Source of the DNA: Pisolithus tinctorius
Lineage: Eukaryota > Basidiomycota > Agaricomycetes > Boletales > Pisolithaceae
Assembly: GCA_024663395.1 (NCBI GenBank)
Contig: JANFAH010000061.1
Location: 1-64,000, forward strand
Direction: 5' to 3'
Length of the DNA stretch: 64,000 nt
The notes beneath the pieces were generated by a model. It searched no databases. It had not been told where the DNA came from and saw only the letters and a list, made by a program, of their open reading frames with translations. Shown in pieces: positions 10,386 through 21,112 of this stretch (its first letter is position 1; each line of letters opens with the position of its first letter). A program made the position numbers and the translations under genes.

Positions 10386-13300
10386 ATGCCCAAACAATCC
10401 ACCTTGGCAAGCATGGTGGATGGTAAAGGTAGGCCACCTGTCCTGGCCTCAAAATTTGTGATCGCTGACAGCCCTTGTTTCAGTCTTTCGATTTGCGAAC
10501 TCAGGAAATAGGACTGAGATTGTCTGCTTGATCTGTCCATGTATGCTCGATGGTCATCTCTGTGAATTTGCATTGAAGCACATCAAGTCTCATTCCCAGT
10601 CGCATATCCATCAGCGCCATCTGAAGATGTGGATGAAGAATCAGACAACTATTTCTGGCTTTCAAGTGCAATACCCTGGCCTCTCGGATGAACAGAATCA
10701 TCCCTCCATCCCCCCATATCAAATCTGCGAGTCCAATCCCATTATCGATGAAGCTGACTTGGATTCGCTCGAACCTCAGCCGGTGATGAATATAGTGACC
10801 ACCCGAACAGACCCATCTCCAACTTGTCTGATATTTCCCCATTACAAGATATGACTGGGAAATCTGGTACACTTCATGTGCCACTGAGCGAGCTCTGGGA
10901 GGCAACATCAAATAGCCGTTACCAGTCACTGGGCAATGACTGGGACTTGTTCCAGGACATGCAAGAATCTCTTTATACAAATGCTGAGGTGTTCTCAATG
11001 CCATTTACACAGTTCCACTTCCCCATCCACGGTGATGTCACACACGAAGAGGTCTTCGAAGAAGATCACTTCGGTATTGAGGTCCCTGGTATGCTTTCAT
11101 TTCTTATCCAGGTATTGTTACCTGTTGAAATAAATGCAGATGACAGTGTTCCCTCATCTAATACGACGAGATCGAAAGTATCCCCCGATCATCCTACTTA
11201 TCCATGGCCAAGCAAGGCGGTAGGTTTGAGCCTTCGCGAGTGCATGAATGTTTCTGAAGCAACTCTGTCAGCTGTTTATTACCACCCTGCTGTTCAGCTC
11301 CCCAAGGTTGCCTTTTTCAGAAGCACAGATGCAGGCCGTCCTTGACTGGGCAAAAGAGCTTGGTGCTCATGATGTGCCATCTCTTTATGCGATAAAACAA
11401 CATCAGAAGTATCTTCAAGACACAGTCGGTGATCCAACAATGAGGGTGGTGTCTCCATCCGGCAACATCTTTTATGTCAACAATATTGCGAATGTGATTG
11501 CAAAGGTCAGTCTCACATGATTCTCATAATAGGCGACTTTAACAGATCAGACAAAGGACTATGCAAACCCCCTCACACGCTTTTCAATGCAAGACTTTCC
11601 TGAGGACAGAGGCAACGGAAGGTCTCAAGTGTTCCATGGGGACAAAATTACTTCATGAATTGCCATCACCACCTGCTGCTCGCGTCAATGGAATGATCTA
11701 CTTCATTGACGAATTGTTACAAGACATCTCAGGGGGTTATTTCATCCCTGAACACTTCTTTCTGGCAATGTCCAGTGTTGCCTCAGGTGGCGACCTACCT
11801 ACGACAGAAGGGCACAAAGGAGCTTTTTGCTCTTGGGCGAGCCATCAAACAAACTGATGTGAGTTTGTCCTTTCATCCCCCAGATATCCACTGAAAATAT
11901 GTAGGCTGGTTTTCTTGTCAGTGACAAGCCGGAAATAGTCCTGACCTCAACGTTCAAATTCTCCTTCGAGGAGCTTTCCTCCAACCTGAAGAGTTTTTGT
12001 GTGGATTTATGGAGTCATCTAAAAGGTATGCATTGCTGATGCCAAATCCATGGCGCAAAAAATCAGGTGGCCGTATGGTCTATTGCGTCCCCCTTATCAT
12101 TTTCATGGACGACGTCTCTGGTAATATCTCAAAGCAATGGAACAAGCACTTCGTAATATACATGTCAAATGCTTCCCTCCCACAAGAAATGCTGGACCAG
12201 GAGTTCCATGTGCACTTCGTATCCTCATCTCCCCATGCCTCTCCAATGGAGCTTATGTATGCAGTGAAAGAGTCCATATGTAAGTTTGTGATACCATCTC
12301 AGATGTGTGACTAATCCCATTACAGGCATGCTGCAGAAACAGGCATGATCGCTTGGGATTGTCATGATGAGGAGGAGGTCTTCCTCATTCCTAATGGGCT
12401 CTTTCACACTGGTGATAACCCAATGCAGGCCGAAATCTGCAGCCAGGGTGGATTGAACTGTAATTATTTCTGCCGTACTTGTCACGTTGGGGGTACAAAA
12501 GACTACAAGGAATCCGACAGCAGATATTGTACCTTATTTGAGGTCCATGCATTCCATTCAACTGTCTTTGAGCCTGTTGTTTGATTCTCATAGCCCAGAT
12601 CGCTTCGGACACCCACTGAGACAGCCAACATGATTAAGAACCAATTTTCAATTGCAATGTTACCAGGGGCAGCTGAGAAAGTCAAGACATCTGTCTCAAC
12701 CACAGGTGTTCAGGACACGCTATCCCTATTCTCCAAAAACTGATCAAGATGGGGAAAAGGCTTTGCAAGTGTGGGATGGGCAGCACTCCCATGCAAGAAC
12801 CAGACGTTAAAATGGAACTGGAAGTGGAGCTAGCAACTCTGCTTGATGGACAAACTCTTGATGACATGATAAACCCATTGTTGGGCATGACAGGTGAGTT
12901 GTCTCACTGCCATTGAAGATCACCTAACAGTGAAATGGCATCCACAGGTGTTAATATACACCTTGATACCCCGACAGAAATCCTTCATACCATTTTACTT
13001 GGCGTTGTCAAGTACTTTTGGGGCCAAACATATTCCTGATCAAGAAGGCAAAACTACTTGAAATCTTCCATAGCCACCTCAACTCCATCGAGCGTGAAGC
13101 ACTGAATGCACCAAGTTTGAACGCTGATTATATATGCAACTACAAGGGTTCATTGATCGGAAAACACTTCAAAAGTTTAGCACAGGTCATGCCGTTTGTT
13201 ATTTATGACTTAGTTCCTCAGAGCATCATTGATGGATGGACAATTATTGGAGAATTAGTTGTCTTTCTTTGGCACACGCAAATCGATAATCTCGAAGTTT

Positions 13301-15193
13301 ACTTGGTGAGTTCCATTAATGTCATACTGTTGCGTTGACCTAGGATCATTCCAACAACAGGCAAAGCTATCTCGAACAATTGAAGATTTTTTGAATGTAA
13401 CTGCAACATGTGCCCCAAGCATCCTCATCTCGAAGCCAAAGTTCCACTTCCTTGTCCATTTGCCTGCTTATATCCGTAGATTTGGCCCTGCAATTGTTTT
13501 TTCCACAGAACGTTATGAATCCTTTAATCATGTGTTCTGACTATCATGCATTCACAGCAGTCAGCATGGCCCAAGCCAAGATTCATGCCAGAGGTTCGCC
13601 TGGCTTGATCTGGTCAAGCACGTCCTAACGGGTGGGCAACTGGTATGAGAAGGAACTGAAAAAATGGGTCCATGCCAGCTCATATGTACTGAACTTCCTC
13701 AACGAACATCCCACGCAAGTGAAACTTCTCAGGATCAAACTAGATGATGACAAGAGCAAGCCAGGTATGTACAACGTTTGCCTAATGTTCATCCCCTCAA
13801 TGCCACTTAGGAACTGGTGAACTTTGCCGTACCTCAGCCGCCAGCAAGAATGCCAGATCTCAACCTTCAAAACCCATGAAGTGGGAGTCGACACTCTGTG
13901 CGAAGCTCAGTCCTATCCCTCGTTTGACTGACAAGTACCACCAAGACCGCACATTCATTGCAAAGCATGGTGACAAGATTGAGATTGATGGACATGTCAT
14001 CTTCAATTATTCTACCTCGAGTTCTGGGTTTGCAGTGGGCCACATCTGCGAGGTTTTGATTGACGACCCCTTTCCACCGCACGGTTTCACATGTTGCCAT
14101 CCAATTATTTGCATTCACAACCAATCTTCACCCCACTTTATGTCTTCCATGCATGGAACTGACTGATGACACTGTTGTCATCAATCCCTCCGTAAGTTTC
14201 ATAGATTCCCTTTACTCCCATACTGATGTAGCCAACCAGAATGTTCTTTGTGCAGTAAATGTACAGCATAATTGTGTGGACTCCAAATGTACCAAACTCA
14301 GTGGTCATGCTATTCAGCAGGAATGGACAGTCACAAGGCAAATCAAGCACGTCATTCAACATGAGCCAACCCAAAAGTATTTACTGAATGCATTCTCAAT
14401 TCACAATTACTCATTCATCCATGCTGTTATACTGCCATCCTTGCAAGAATCGCCGCTTCGTGTTGCACCCACTGATGTGGACAAGGTTCAAAGACAGGCT
14501 GCTTGTCAGATCCGACGGAAGAAAGTGCAGCACCAGGGGCAAGTGAGCATGGAGGCTGCACAAGGTGACATGGGTGACATACCACCCTCCCTGGCATTCG
14601 ACAAGCCTTTACCAAAGAATACAAGGAAGAGGGGACCGAAAGCCATTGCCACGATGGACATGAGGAGCTATCCTGTGGCTCCTCCTGCTGCCCTCCCACT
14701 GCCACTATGCAGCTCAGGCATGGCTGTACCCCCAAGGGATTCAAGCCCAGTCACCACCACGCCTGCCCCATCAGCGATCCGCGCCCTGCCTTATCTGCTT
14801 CAAGCCTCTGTGCCTCCTCCCCCAGCGCGAATACAATACAATGACTCCTTCATTCCATCACTGGTCCACTCTCCGCCACATTTTCAACACACCCACACTC
14901 TGCTTTATCTGCTTCATGCCTCCCAGCCCCCTTCCACACCTCAAATGCAATACAACGGCTCCCTCACTTCGCCAGTGGCCCACTCTCTGCCGCATTATCA
15001 ACACTCTTACTGGCCACATCAAGGGTCCCAAGCCCATCTGGCACAAGTGCAAGCCGTGCAAAGCATGCCTTATTACCAATATCACAACCAGCCGCCTCCA
15101 GCGATGTATCCAAGTCAACCGGCAGTCCCTCCTTCTCAAACATCGCCTCCCCAACATGGTTCTGCTCATAATCCTTTTACTTTCCATAATTGA
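10386..15193 (+). pseudogene. long multi-exon protein of a repeated Agaricomycete family, possibly transposon-derived
   Basis: The start at 10386 gives MPKQSTLASMVDGK, then an intron (GTAGGC...TTTCAG), then a Cys/His segment (CLICPCM...HIKSHSQSHIHQRH) like an N-terminal zinc-binding domain. Recognisable downstream blocks are TYPWPSKA, LLFSSPRLPFSEAQ, VLDWAKELGAHDVPSL, PNPWRKKSGGRMVY, IIFMDDVSGNISKQWNKH, NGLFHTGDNPMQAE, CNYFCRTCHVGGT, VNIHLDTPTEILHTILLG, KPKFHFLVHLPAYIRRFGPA and FSTERYESFNHVF. The C-terminus (from about 14650) is low-complexity Pro/Ser/Gln. I know these blocks from a multicopy mushroom protein family of unknown role. Frame breaks occur near 10810, 11641, 12000, 12720, 13015 and 13630, and a TGA at 13538 replaces an expected Arg, so this copy is broken. 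Confidence 0.7.
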
Positions 15194-15281
15194 CTTCATT
15201 ATAGCTGCACAACACGACTTCATATGTATAAAAAGGCTCCCCCTGCTCATCGATGGCCCCAGAGTTGCCTCAACTGCTGCG

Positions 15282-17016
15282 ATGTTCCATCAGTACCATT
15301 TACACTCTACTTCGACTTCCTCGAGGGCTGTGTCTCATACCAGAGCTCCTTCGGTGTCGTCGATAGGTTCCTGTAGTGGCACTCCAGCCTCTCATCCAGC
15401 TTTGAGCTCTTCTCAAATATCCCCCAACACTACTGCATTCTCTCCCACTCCTTTCCACCCCTGCCCTCCTTCTGACTCGTTGGAGGACCCCATTTCTTTG
15501 GGCATTCGCCAGCATCAGGATGACGATGTGGAGAACAGCTCTACACAGCTGACTCCCCAACACATTAAGCATCTCAAGACATATGCGAAGAAACTCTGTA
15601 AGGATCTCAGCATTGAGGAGAAAGCTGTCTTCGACTTCATCAATGTGAGTAACTCTGAGATCTTCACTTCTCCGCCTCACCACCCTATTCAGACTGGTGG
15701 CCTTTTTTCAATGCTTGTTGATATTAAAGCTACCTTTGTTACATACAATGCTAGTAACAAGGCCTCTGAACTCCAAGTGCTTCAAGAGACTCTGACCTCA
15801 AAGGACTTCGAGGCACATGCTCTTGGTAGTACCTTGTTTTGCATCTTTCCTTGACTTCATGACCAGATCGGTCTCTCTAGCCGCTTGTTGGCTTGCATTC
15901 TCTCACCAAACATAACTGCATATGTTACAGACACTCAGCATCACATAATGGTGCGTCATCAGCAAGTTTCCACCTTTGTCTGGGTCATTACAATGTACTA
16001 TCCACAGGAGTTTATCGCCAATCACCTAGACATATTCAAGATACCAGCTACTGTACTCAATGATAATGAGCTTCAAAGCACCCTTGGAAAGATCGTAATG
16101 AGGTTACTTGCTGACCTTCACAGTTACCTCAAGTCGCATGTGAGTCCAACCAAAATTCCTGCTGAAGCCTGCCACTGAGTAGTCACGCTAGTTGACTGTG
16201 TCTATTGTCAAGCAAACATGCATTATCAAAGTAGGAAAGGCTGTGGCACATAGTAGCCCTGGAATGGAAGTAGATGCGAGCCACTGGGCGAGGTTAGCAT
16301 TCCTGGTAAGTATTTCCATCACATCTTGTTGAATGCGATTTAACCTCCCCAGTGTAGCGCTGCTGCCTCCGCCTCTTCCTCATTGGTGTAGGTGACCACA
16401 AGATAGCCCCCCTCAGTGCTTGTTTCACTCCTCGACTCATTCCAATGCTCAAGAGTGATATGCATACCAAAGTCGAGCATGACCTCAGTATCAATATCAG
16501 TGAGATAGAGCGATGGGCTGTCTCTGTGGACAACACGGATGAAAGCGTCACTGACACACCTGCGACAGGGGATGGCAGCAGTTCAGCTCCCACCAGGGAT
16601 GAGTCTGGGCCTGGGGCTGATTTCGACTGGAGCAAACTTGGTGATAACATGGATGACCTTCAAGGTGACGCCAACAGTATTGTGGATGCTGGACCAAATC
16701 CGGATGCCGACACCTTGAGCAATGATGGTGATGATTTGGATCCCTCTGACTCTGGCTTCGGGCTTGACGGACGACCTGTGCACTTCAACATCACTAAGTT
16801 CTGGAATTACGTCAACTATATGCTCAATACCCTCCGCTGGACTGCACGCAAGAATGCCCGCACGAAGGAGTTGTACGACAGGGAGCTTCATAGTTACATG
16901 ATGCAGATCTTCCAGGATGATCTCGCTGAATGTCCTGGGATGCATAGAGGATCTAAGATTGTCAGTGTCATAAATCCTGAATGGCAGACAAGGATTCAGC
17001 AGGGGCTGACATGGTA
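15282..17016 (+). CDS. hypothetical protein, multi-exon, unnamed Agaricomycete family
   Basis: An ATG at 15282 opens a Ser/Pro-rich N-terminus that leads into LTPQHIKHLKTYAKKLCKDL. Introns with good ends are seen at 15644-15692, 15951-16007, 16140 to about 16191 and about 16305-16352. Exons between them encode FSMLVDIKATFV, LACILSPNITAYVTDTQHH, FIANHLDIFKIPATVLND and HWARLAFL. The last exon has an Asp-rich linker, then GRPVHFNITKFWNYVNYMLN and YMMQIFQDDLAECPG, stopping at 17016. The intron near 15824 leaves the phase off by one, so the gene may be damaged. The pattern resembles a helical-rich mushroom protein family of unknown role that often has many copies. Confidence 0.5.
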
Positions 17017-18242
17017 GATCCAGCTATTAAATTACATTCATTATCTACACCATTGTTGCCATTGAAATGCATTTATTTCAATTACTACTGTGGGACTACT
17101 GGCGACAGGATGTATACCCAGCAAGTGTGTAGCATGTAGATTACTGGTTCATGCACAGGGGCCATGGACCAGCCACGATCGTCATGCGATGGGTGGGTAT
17201 GGGTGGTATACATGGCATGCATGGGACGGCTGCCTGAATCCAGTATTGACACTGGACAAGCCTATGGATATACAGATCATACCTGAATTCGACCCTGAGA
17301 TACTTGCCATCTCTCTATCTGCAATATGGATCCAACTCAAGGTATGTATTTGATACTGCTAAGACAATGAACTGGTACCAAACCCATGACAACTTGCTAT
17401 TGGCTTAATGTGTCTATTGCGTAATATTTTAAATTTCAGATCCCACCAGCCCTGGAAAAGACTAGCAGAGCAAGCATGAGGTACGGGCCACATGACCCTA
17501 GAAAAAAACATGAGCTCCATACTCTCGGCAACTGGACGTGTAGTCGTTTTCGAGCACTGACAATACAGCACAGTAACTTTTGTTTTATTGTCTTCAAATG
17601 TTTCATATGTATAATTATCAGTACAAGGATGCACGCTATGACCATGCTTGTAGTTTCACACCGGGTTCAACACCCATGTCTCACCCCTTGTTTTGTATAG
17701 CGTACTCAACTCGCTATTGTAGTAACAACCACCTCAGATGTTTGCCACTTGTGCACTTGACTGAGGTGGGTATAGTGTATTATGCTCGCGTTCCTGTACT
17801 TTGTGCTCACGTCATTACCTTAGATCTTGTTATAGGTAATGCAGATAGAGACGTTTGCTGCTCGTGCACTCGACTGAGATCTTGTTATAGATTTCTGTGA
17901 TGCCTTTGTGTCATACACACTGACATCGTGGCGGTTTGGAATTTTTATGATCCTTGCCAAGTGAGCATTGTTGCCCTAGCAGCGAGCCTTACTACAATGT
18001 ACTGACGTCTCCCTTGTAGTACTTGAATAGTGAGGAATTCCGAAAGGTGATGATGAACATGGTTGAGAGAGTTGATGCACCGGCCGGGCCACATTCCCTC
18101 CTTCGCACTGACACATTAACCGGGTAAGTGCTGTTGCTGGATCCCGCTGTGCAACAAACTCAAAAGAGTCGCTGCACCTCAAGGGGGGTCCCTCTCATCG
18201 CTCTAGCTCCTGTAATGCTGCCATTAAATGCTTTCCTTACCC
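17017..18242. other. no clear gene; isolated exon-like pieces
   Basis: At 18018-18121 a piece reading EEFRKVMMNMVERVDAPAG ends at a GTAAGTG donor and may be an exon remnant. Around 17745-17890 two similar segments repeat GTGCACTYGACTGAG and CTTGTTATAG. Nothing else is interpretable. Confidence 0.35.
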
Positions 18243-18251
18243 CTGGCAAGT

Positions 18252-19253
18252 AGCAAACCCAGCTCAACCAACCCCCGACACATCACGTGACTCATGTGAC
18301 ATGCCGGCGGCTTCCCTACATGGAAATGTGAGTGACTCGAGCGAGGAAGTCGATGGAAAAAAAAACTACTATGTACAGCTGTTGCAGTGCGAGGTGCGAG
18401 GACTCGGATTTTCATCTTGTCTTTTGTTTTCTAATTTATTGTCTCGCGTTTTAGATATATTTCCCTTTTGTTCTAGTCTTTCCCCGGTGCTTTTAGATCT
18501 AGTTACAGTATGTGTTTCTTCCCCCCTCTCGGGTCATGCACTGTGGCTTGCTTGTTTTCACACTGCCCCTCTCTCTTTTTGGCATGTTGATACTCCTTGA
18601 CAATAGCTCCCTGTTAATACCTGTTTTGTCTAAATCTGCCCAGAAATTCAAGAGATATTCCATGTTTTGTAAGAAGGGCCACCCTTGAGGCCATGTCATC
18701 ATATCTTGTGCATCTCTGTGCCGGGTCTCTCATGTGTGCTGTCACACATCTCCCCCACCAGCCCCTCTCTGGGGACATCTTGTTTGTCCAATCCCGCACA
18801 GTGGTTGTCGGGATATGCCCATTTCCGTGTCCAGAAGGGCTATGAGGTGTTTTGGCACATAATTCATGATTGGGTGGTCTGATCATTATAATTTCTTTTT
18901 TCTGTGTGTGTCTAGGTGTTCCCTACAGCACTCTGGAGTTTCATGCTGGTTGCCCAAGTCATTGATGCTCAGGGGACTCCCCTCTGCCCCCAAGTGTACC
19001 TTATGAAATTGCAAGTGTTGTATCTCGTCCGTTTTGTCACCAGCCCTCTCACTTTTGGTGGGGTGTGGTACTACTCATTGAGGGCTTTTGAATGGTATAT
19101 TGGACGTTGTGCTTGCTGCAGTGGATCTGGAGATATGCTCTGTTTTGTAGTCAGAGGCACCTTCGGACAATTTTGTGAATATCCATACTAACCAAAATAA
19201 TGCCGCCGGCAATGTCACGTGACATGTCGGGGGTTGGTTGAGCAAGGGGACTT
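18252..19253. mobile_element. 1,002-bp non-autonomous DNA transposon with TIRs and 9-bp target duplication (Mutator-like)
   Basis: The left end (18262 on) reads GCTCAACCAACCCCCGACA, and the right end ending at 19243 is its exact reverse complement; each lies 10 bp inside the outer boundary. The match continues inward through TCACGTGAC and TGCCGGCGGC with an 8-bp gap. Outside, CTGGCAAGT occurs on both sides (18243-18251 and 19254-19262), a perfect 9-bp direct repeat. A 9-bp duplication is the usual size for Mutator-like elements. The interior is T-rich and encodes nothing recognisable, so the copy is non-autonomous. Confidence 0.8.
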
Positions 19254-19363
19254 CTGGCAAGTGGGTTCATTCAACCTACCAGCGACTGTACGTGGCACTT
19301 TTGTGATGCTTTCAGCATCAGACGACTCAGTGACCTTCCAGACAAGGCATTCCCACAAAGTTC

Positions 19364-19684
19364 ATGGCTTACCTCGTTGATTTGACACATGTACTGGAAA
19401 TACTGTTTTCACTCACAGCTGGGATGAGGGCGAAAAAGCTTACTCGCACGGCAATTAAGATGGCATATAAAGTCTATCTTGAATCGCAATGGATGATATT
19501 CACCCACATACAAATTAATCAATTCCAATGTTGGACTACGGATCGTGACGTGGTTCTCGACAAGATTACATCCATGATCTCTTCAGACGACAGGGAGATC
19601 CAAGTTACTAGGGCACTCGAAAGGATGCCATCGGTTGACTTGGAGAGAGACGAAGAGTGGACGAGCGAAGAAGTCTCGCGGTGA
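19364..19684 (+). CDS. hypothetical protein fragment
   Basis: A 106-residue ORF beginning MAYLVDLTHVLEILF with the block KLTRTAIKMAYKVYLESQ and RDVVLDKITSMIS, ending DEEWTSEEVSR. The helical, charged composition looks like real coding sequence. I have seen similar blocks in mushroom proteins next to ATPase or GTPase domains but cannot name a family. It could be one exon of a longer gene whose other exons were not found. Confidence 0.45.
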   Translation: MAYLVDLTHVLEILFSLTAGMRAKKLTRTAIKMAYKVYLESQWMIFTHIQINQFQCWTTDRDVVLDKITSMISSDDREIQVTRALERMPSVDLERDEEWTSEEVSR

Positions 19685-20239
19685 AGCCTGCACTTTCATT
19701 CAGTATCTTCTCCTGACGTTTTGCGTACTTGCACTAGTTTCCCTGTTGTATCGCAGTACTAACGCTACTCCTGCCGTATCTCATTGTATTTGCGCATTGT
19801 AGCTGATTTGGATCAAGTTTTTCCTGACAGACAAGTCCTCGGGCAGTTGAGGGTCTGTACCAAACCGATCCGGAGGTGCTAACGCATCAGCCATTCGCAA
19901 TACACTCCAACTTACAACGCACATCCTGCCTGGATTCCTGGAGGTTTGGAACAGAGCTTTGCGAGGGATGCATTAGATGGACCACAGACACAGCCCGTAC
20001 TATTAGGACTGGCAAGTTGAGCTACCTTCGGATTAAATGGGTTGGTGTATATTTGAAAATTTCTGTTCTACATGAGGGCGAAGTCGGGCGCTCTCGATAG
20101 CGGTTGCATCGTCTTACGCACATCGTGGGACACTGTACCTTGAATGTACCTGCGGCAGGAATTGATTTCTGAAGGTCAATTCTGGCTATGCTGAGCGGCA
20201 GATTCCTTTGTGATGACAAGTACCCGGTGAGCTTGAACC
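19685..20239. other. no gene seen
   Basis: Short ORFs on both strands without recognisable motifs. CpG content is normal here, unlike the transposon-rich part to the right. Confidence 0.4.
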
Positions 20240-20653
20240 CTATCGTGTTCGGGTTGCTCCGTGTATACGTGCTCCCTGCAATATCATATCTCGCTCGCAA
20301 GGTTGGAATGACCCGCGACTGGCTTTCCTGCTCTGGAGCGCCAGTGCTCCAACGGCGTTCGATGAAGATCCAGGCCGATCGAGGGATGATAAAGATTGTT
20401 TCTGCGACACGATGCGTTGGCCTTGTGGGTTGCTCACATTCCCCGTCGAGATATCAGCGCATACATTGGTCACGTTCTCAGCGTCAACGGTAGCTGGCGC
20501 ACGGCGAGGGATATCGAAGTACCTTGATGACGTGACTGGCTTCGCTGGAGGTGTGGCAGGTGCTGACGGATTGGTAGGTACACGTGCAGGTGGAGTGGAC
20601 AGTTTGGATGCAAGTACAGAAGTGTAAGGACTCGGTCCGACGCTGTCGACCAA
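20240..20653 (-). CDS. hypothetical ORF, Ser/Pro/Ala-rich
   Basis: 137 codons from ATG, low-complexity in the first third (STPPARVPTNPSAPATPPAK), then SSRYFDIPRRAPATVDAENV. The opposite strand is also open here, so it may be a chance ORF in GC-rich DNA. No family recognised. Confidence 0.25.
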   Translation of the reverse strand: MVDSVGPSPYTSVLASKLSTPPARVPTNPSAPATPPAKPVTSSRYFDIPRRAPATVDAENVTNVCADISTGNVSNPQGQRIVSQKQSLSSLDRPGSSSNAVGALALQSRKASRGSFQPCERDMILQGARIHGATRTR

Positions 20654-20679
20654 ATGTTCAGATGGTGAATTCTCTATGA

Positions 20680-21112
20680 CAGTCTTACTTATCTTCTCAT
20701 TTGTTTCTTGATCCTACTTTACCCATAGCAGTACTCTGACATATTTCATGCCTGTTCCCTAGCCTATAAAATGGCCTATGTAGCATACTGTACGGGGACT
20801 CTCTTTTCTACCTCAAATCAAACAGACCTTTCACTCTGGAAATGAGTAGTACTTAAGAAGAATCCTGGTGTGGTGTCACTGCAAGTCTTATAACTTCACA
20901 TTGCCATTACATATTTTTTTCCTGTCCCAAATGGTCAAAAAACTTGAACTCTAAACAAAAACCCTTCAATACCTTCTCAACCATCCGCAGGCTGATCCCC
21001 TGTTGACACTCAAGTAAGTATCTGAAAACACCTAACAAAAGAAATGGTTAATACCCATTCTACTGCACACTGAGGCACTTGCGCTCGAGCTTCATCCCTA
21101 CCCCAAAGCCCA
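20680..21112 (+). promoter_or_regulatory. probable 5' LTR remnant and leader of the chromovirus
   Basis: The stretch before the gag ORF is non-coding and AT-rich, with a TATA box (TATAAAA at 20762) and AGTACTTAAG at 20861, a motif also present in the 3' LTR near 44500. A clean alignment with the 3' LTR that starts at 44343 was not possible by eye, so the boundaries and the primer site remain unresolved. Confidence 0.35.

Noticed and set aside
14841..15854. 337-codon ORF as one gene
   Set aside because: Its first half is an alternative frame of the preceding gene's low-complexity tail. Only the part from about 15282 fits the downstream gene, and introns interrupt it.
17660..17690. GGGTTCAACACCC looked like a tRNA T-loop
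   Set aside because: Only a 3-bp stem forms, and no acceptor, D or anticodon arm lies at the right distance.
20622..20640. TGTAAGGACTCGG as the start of the chromovirus 5' LTR
   Set aside because: It matches the 3' LTR start (44343) for ten bases only; the following sequence does not align.
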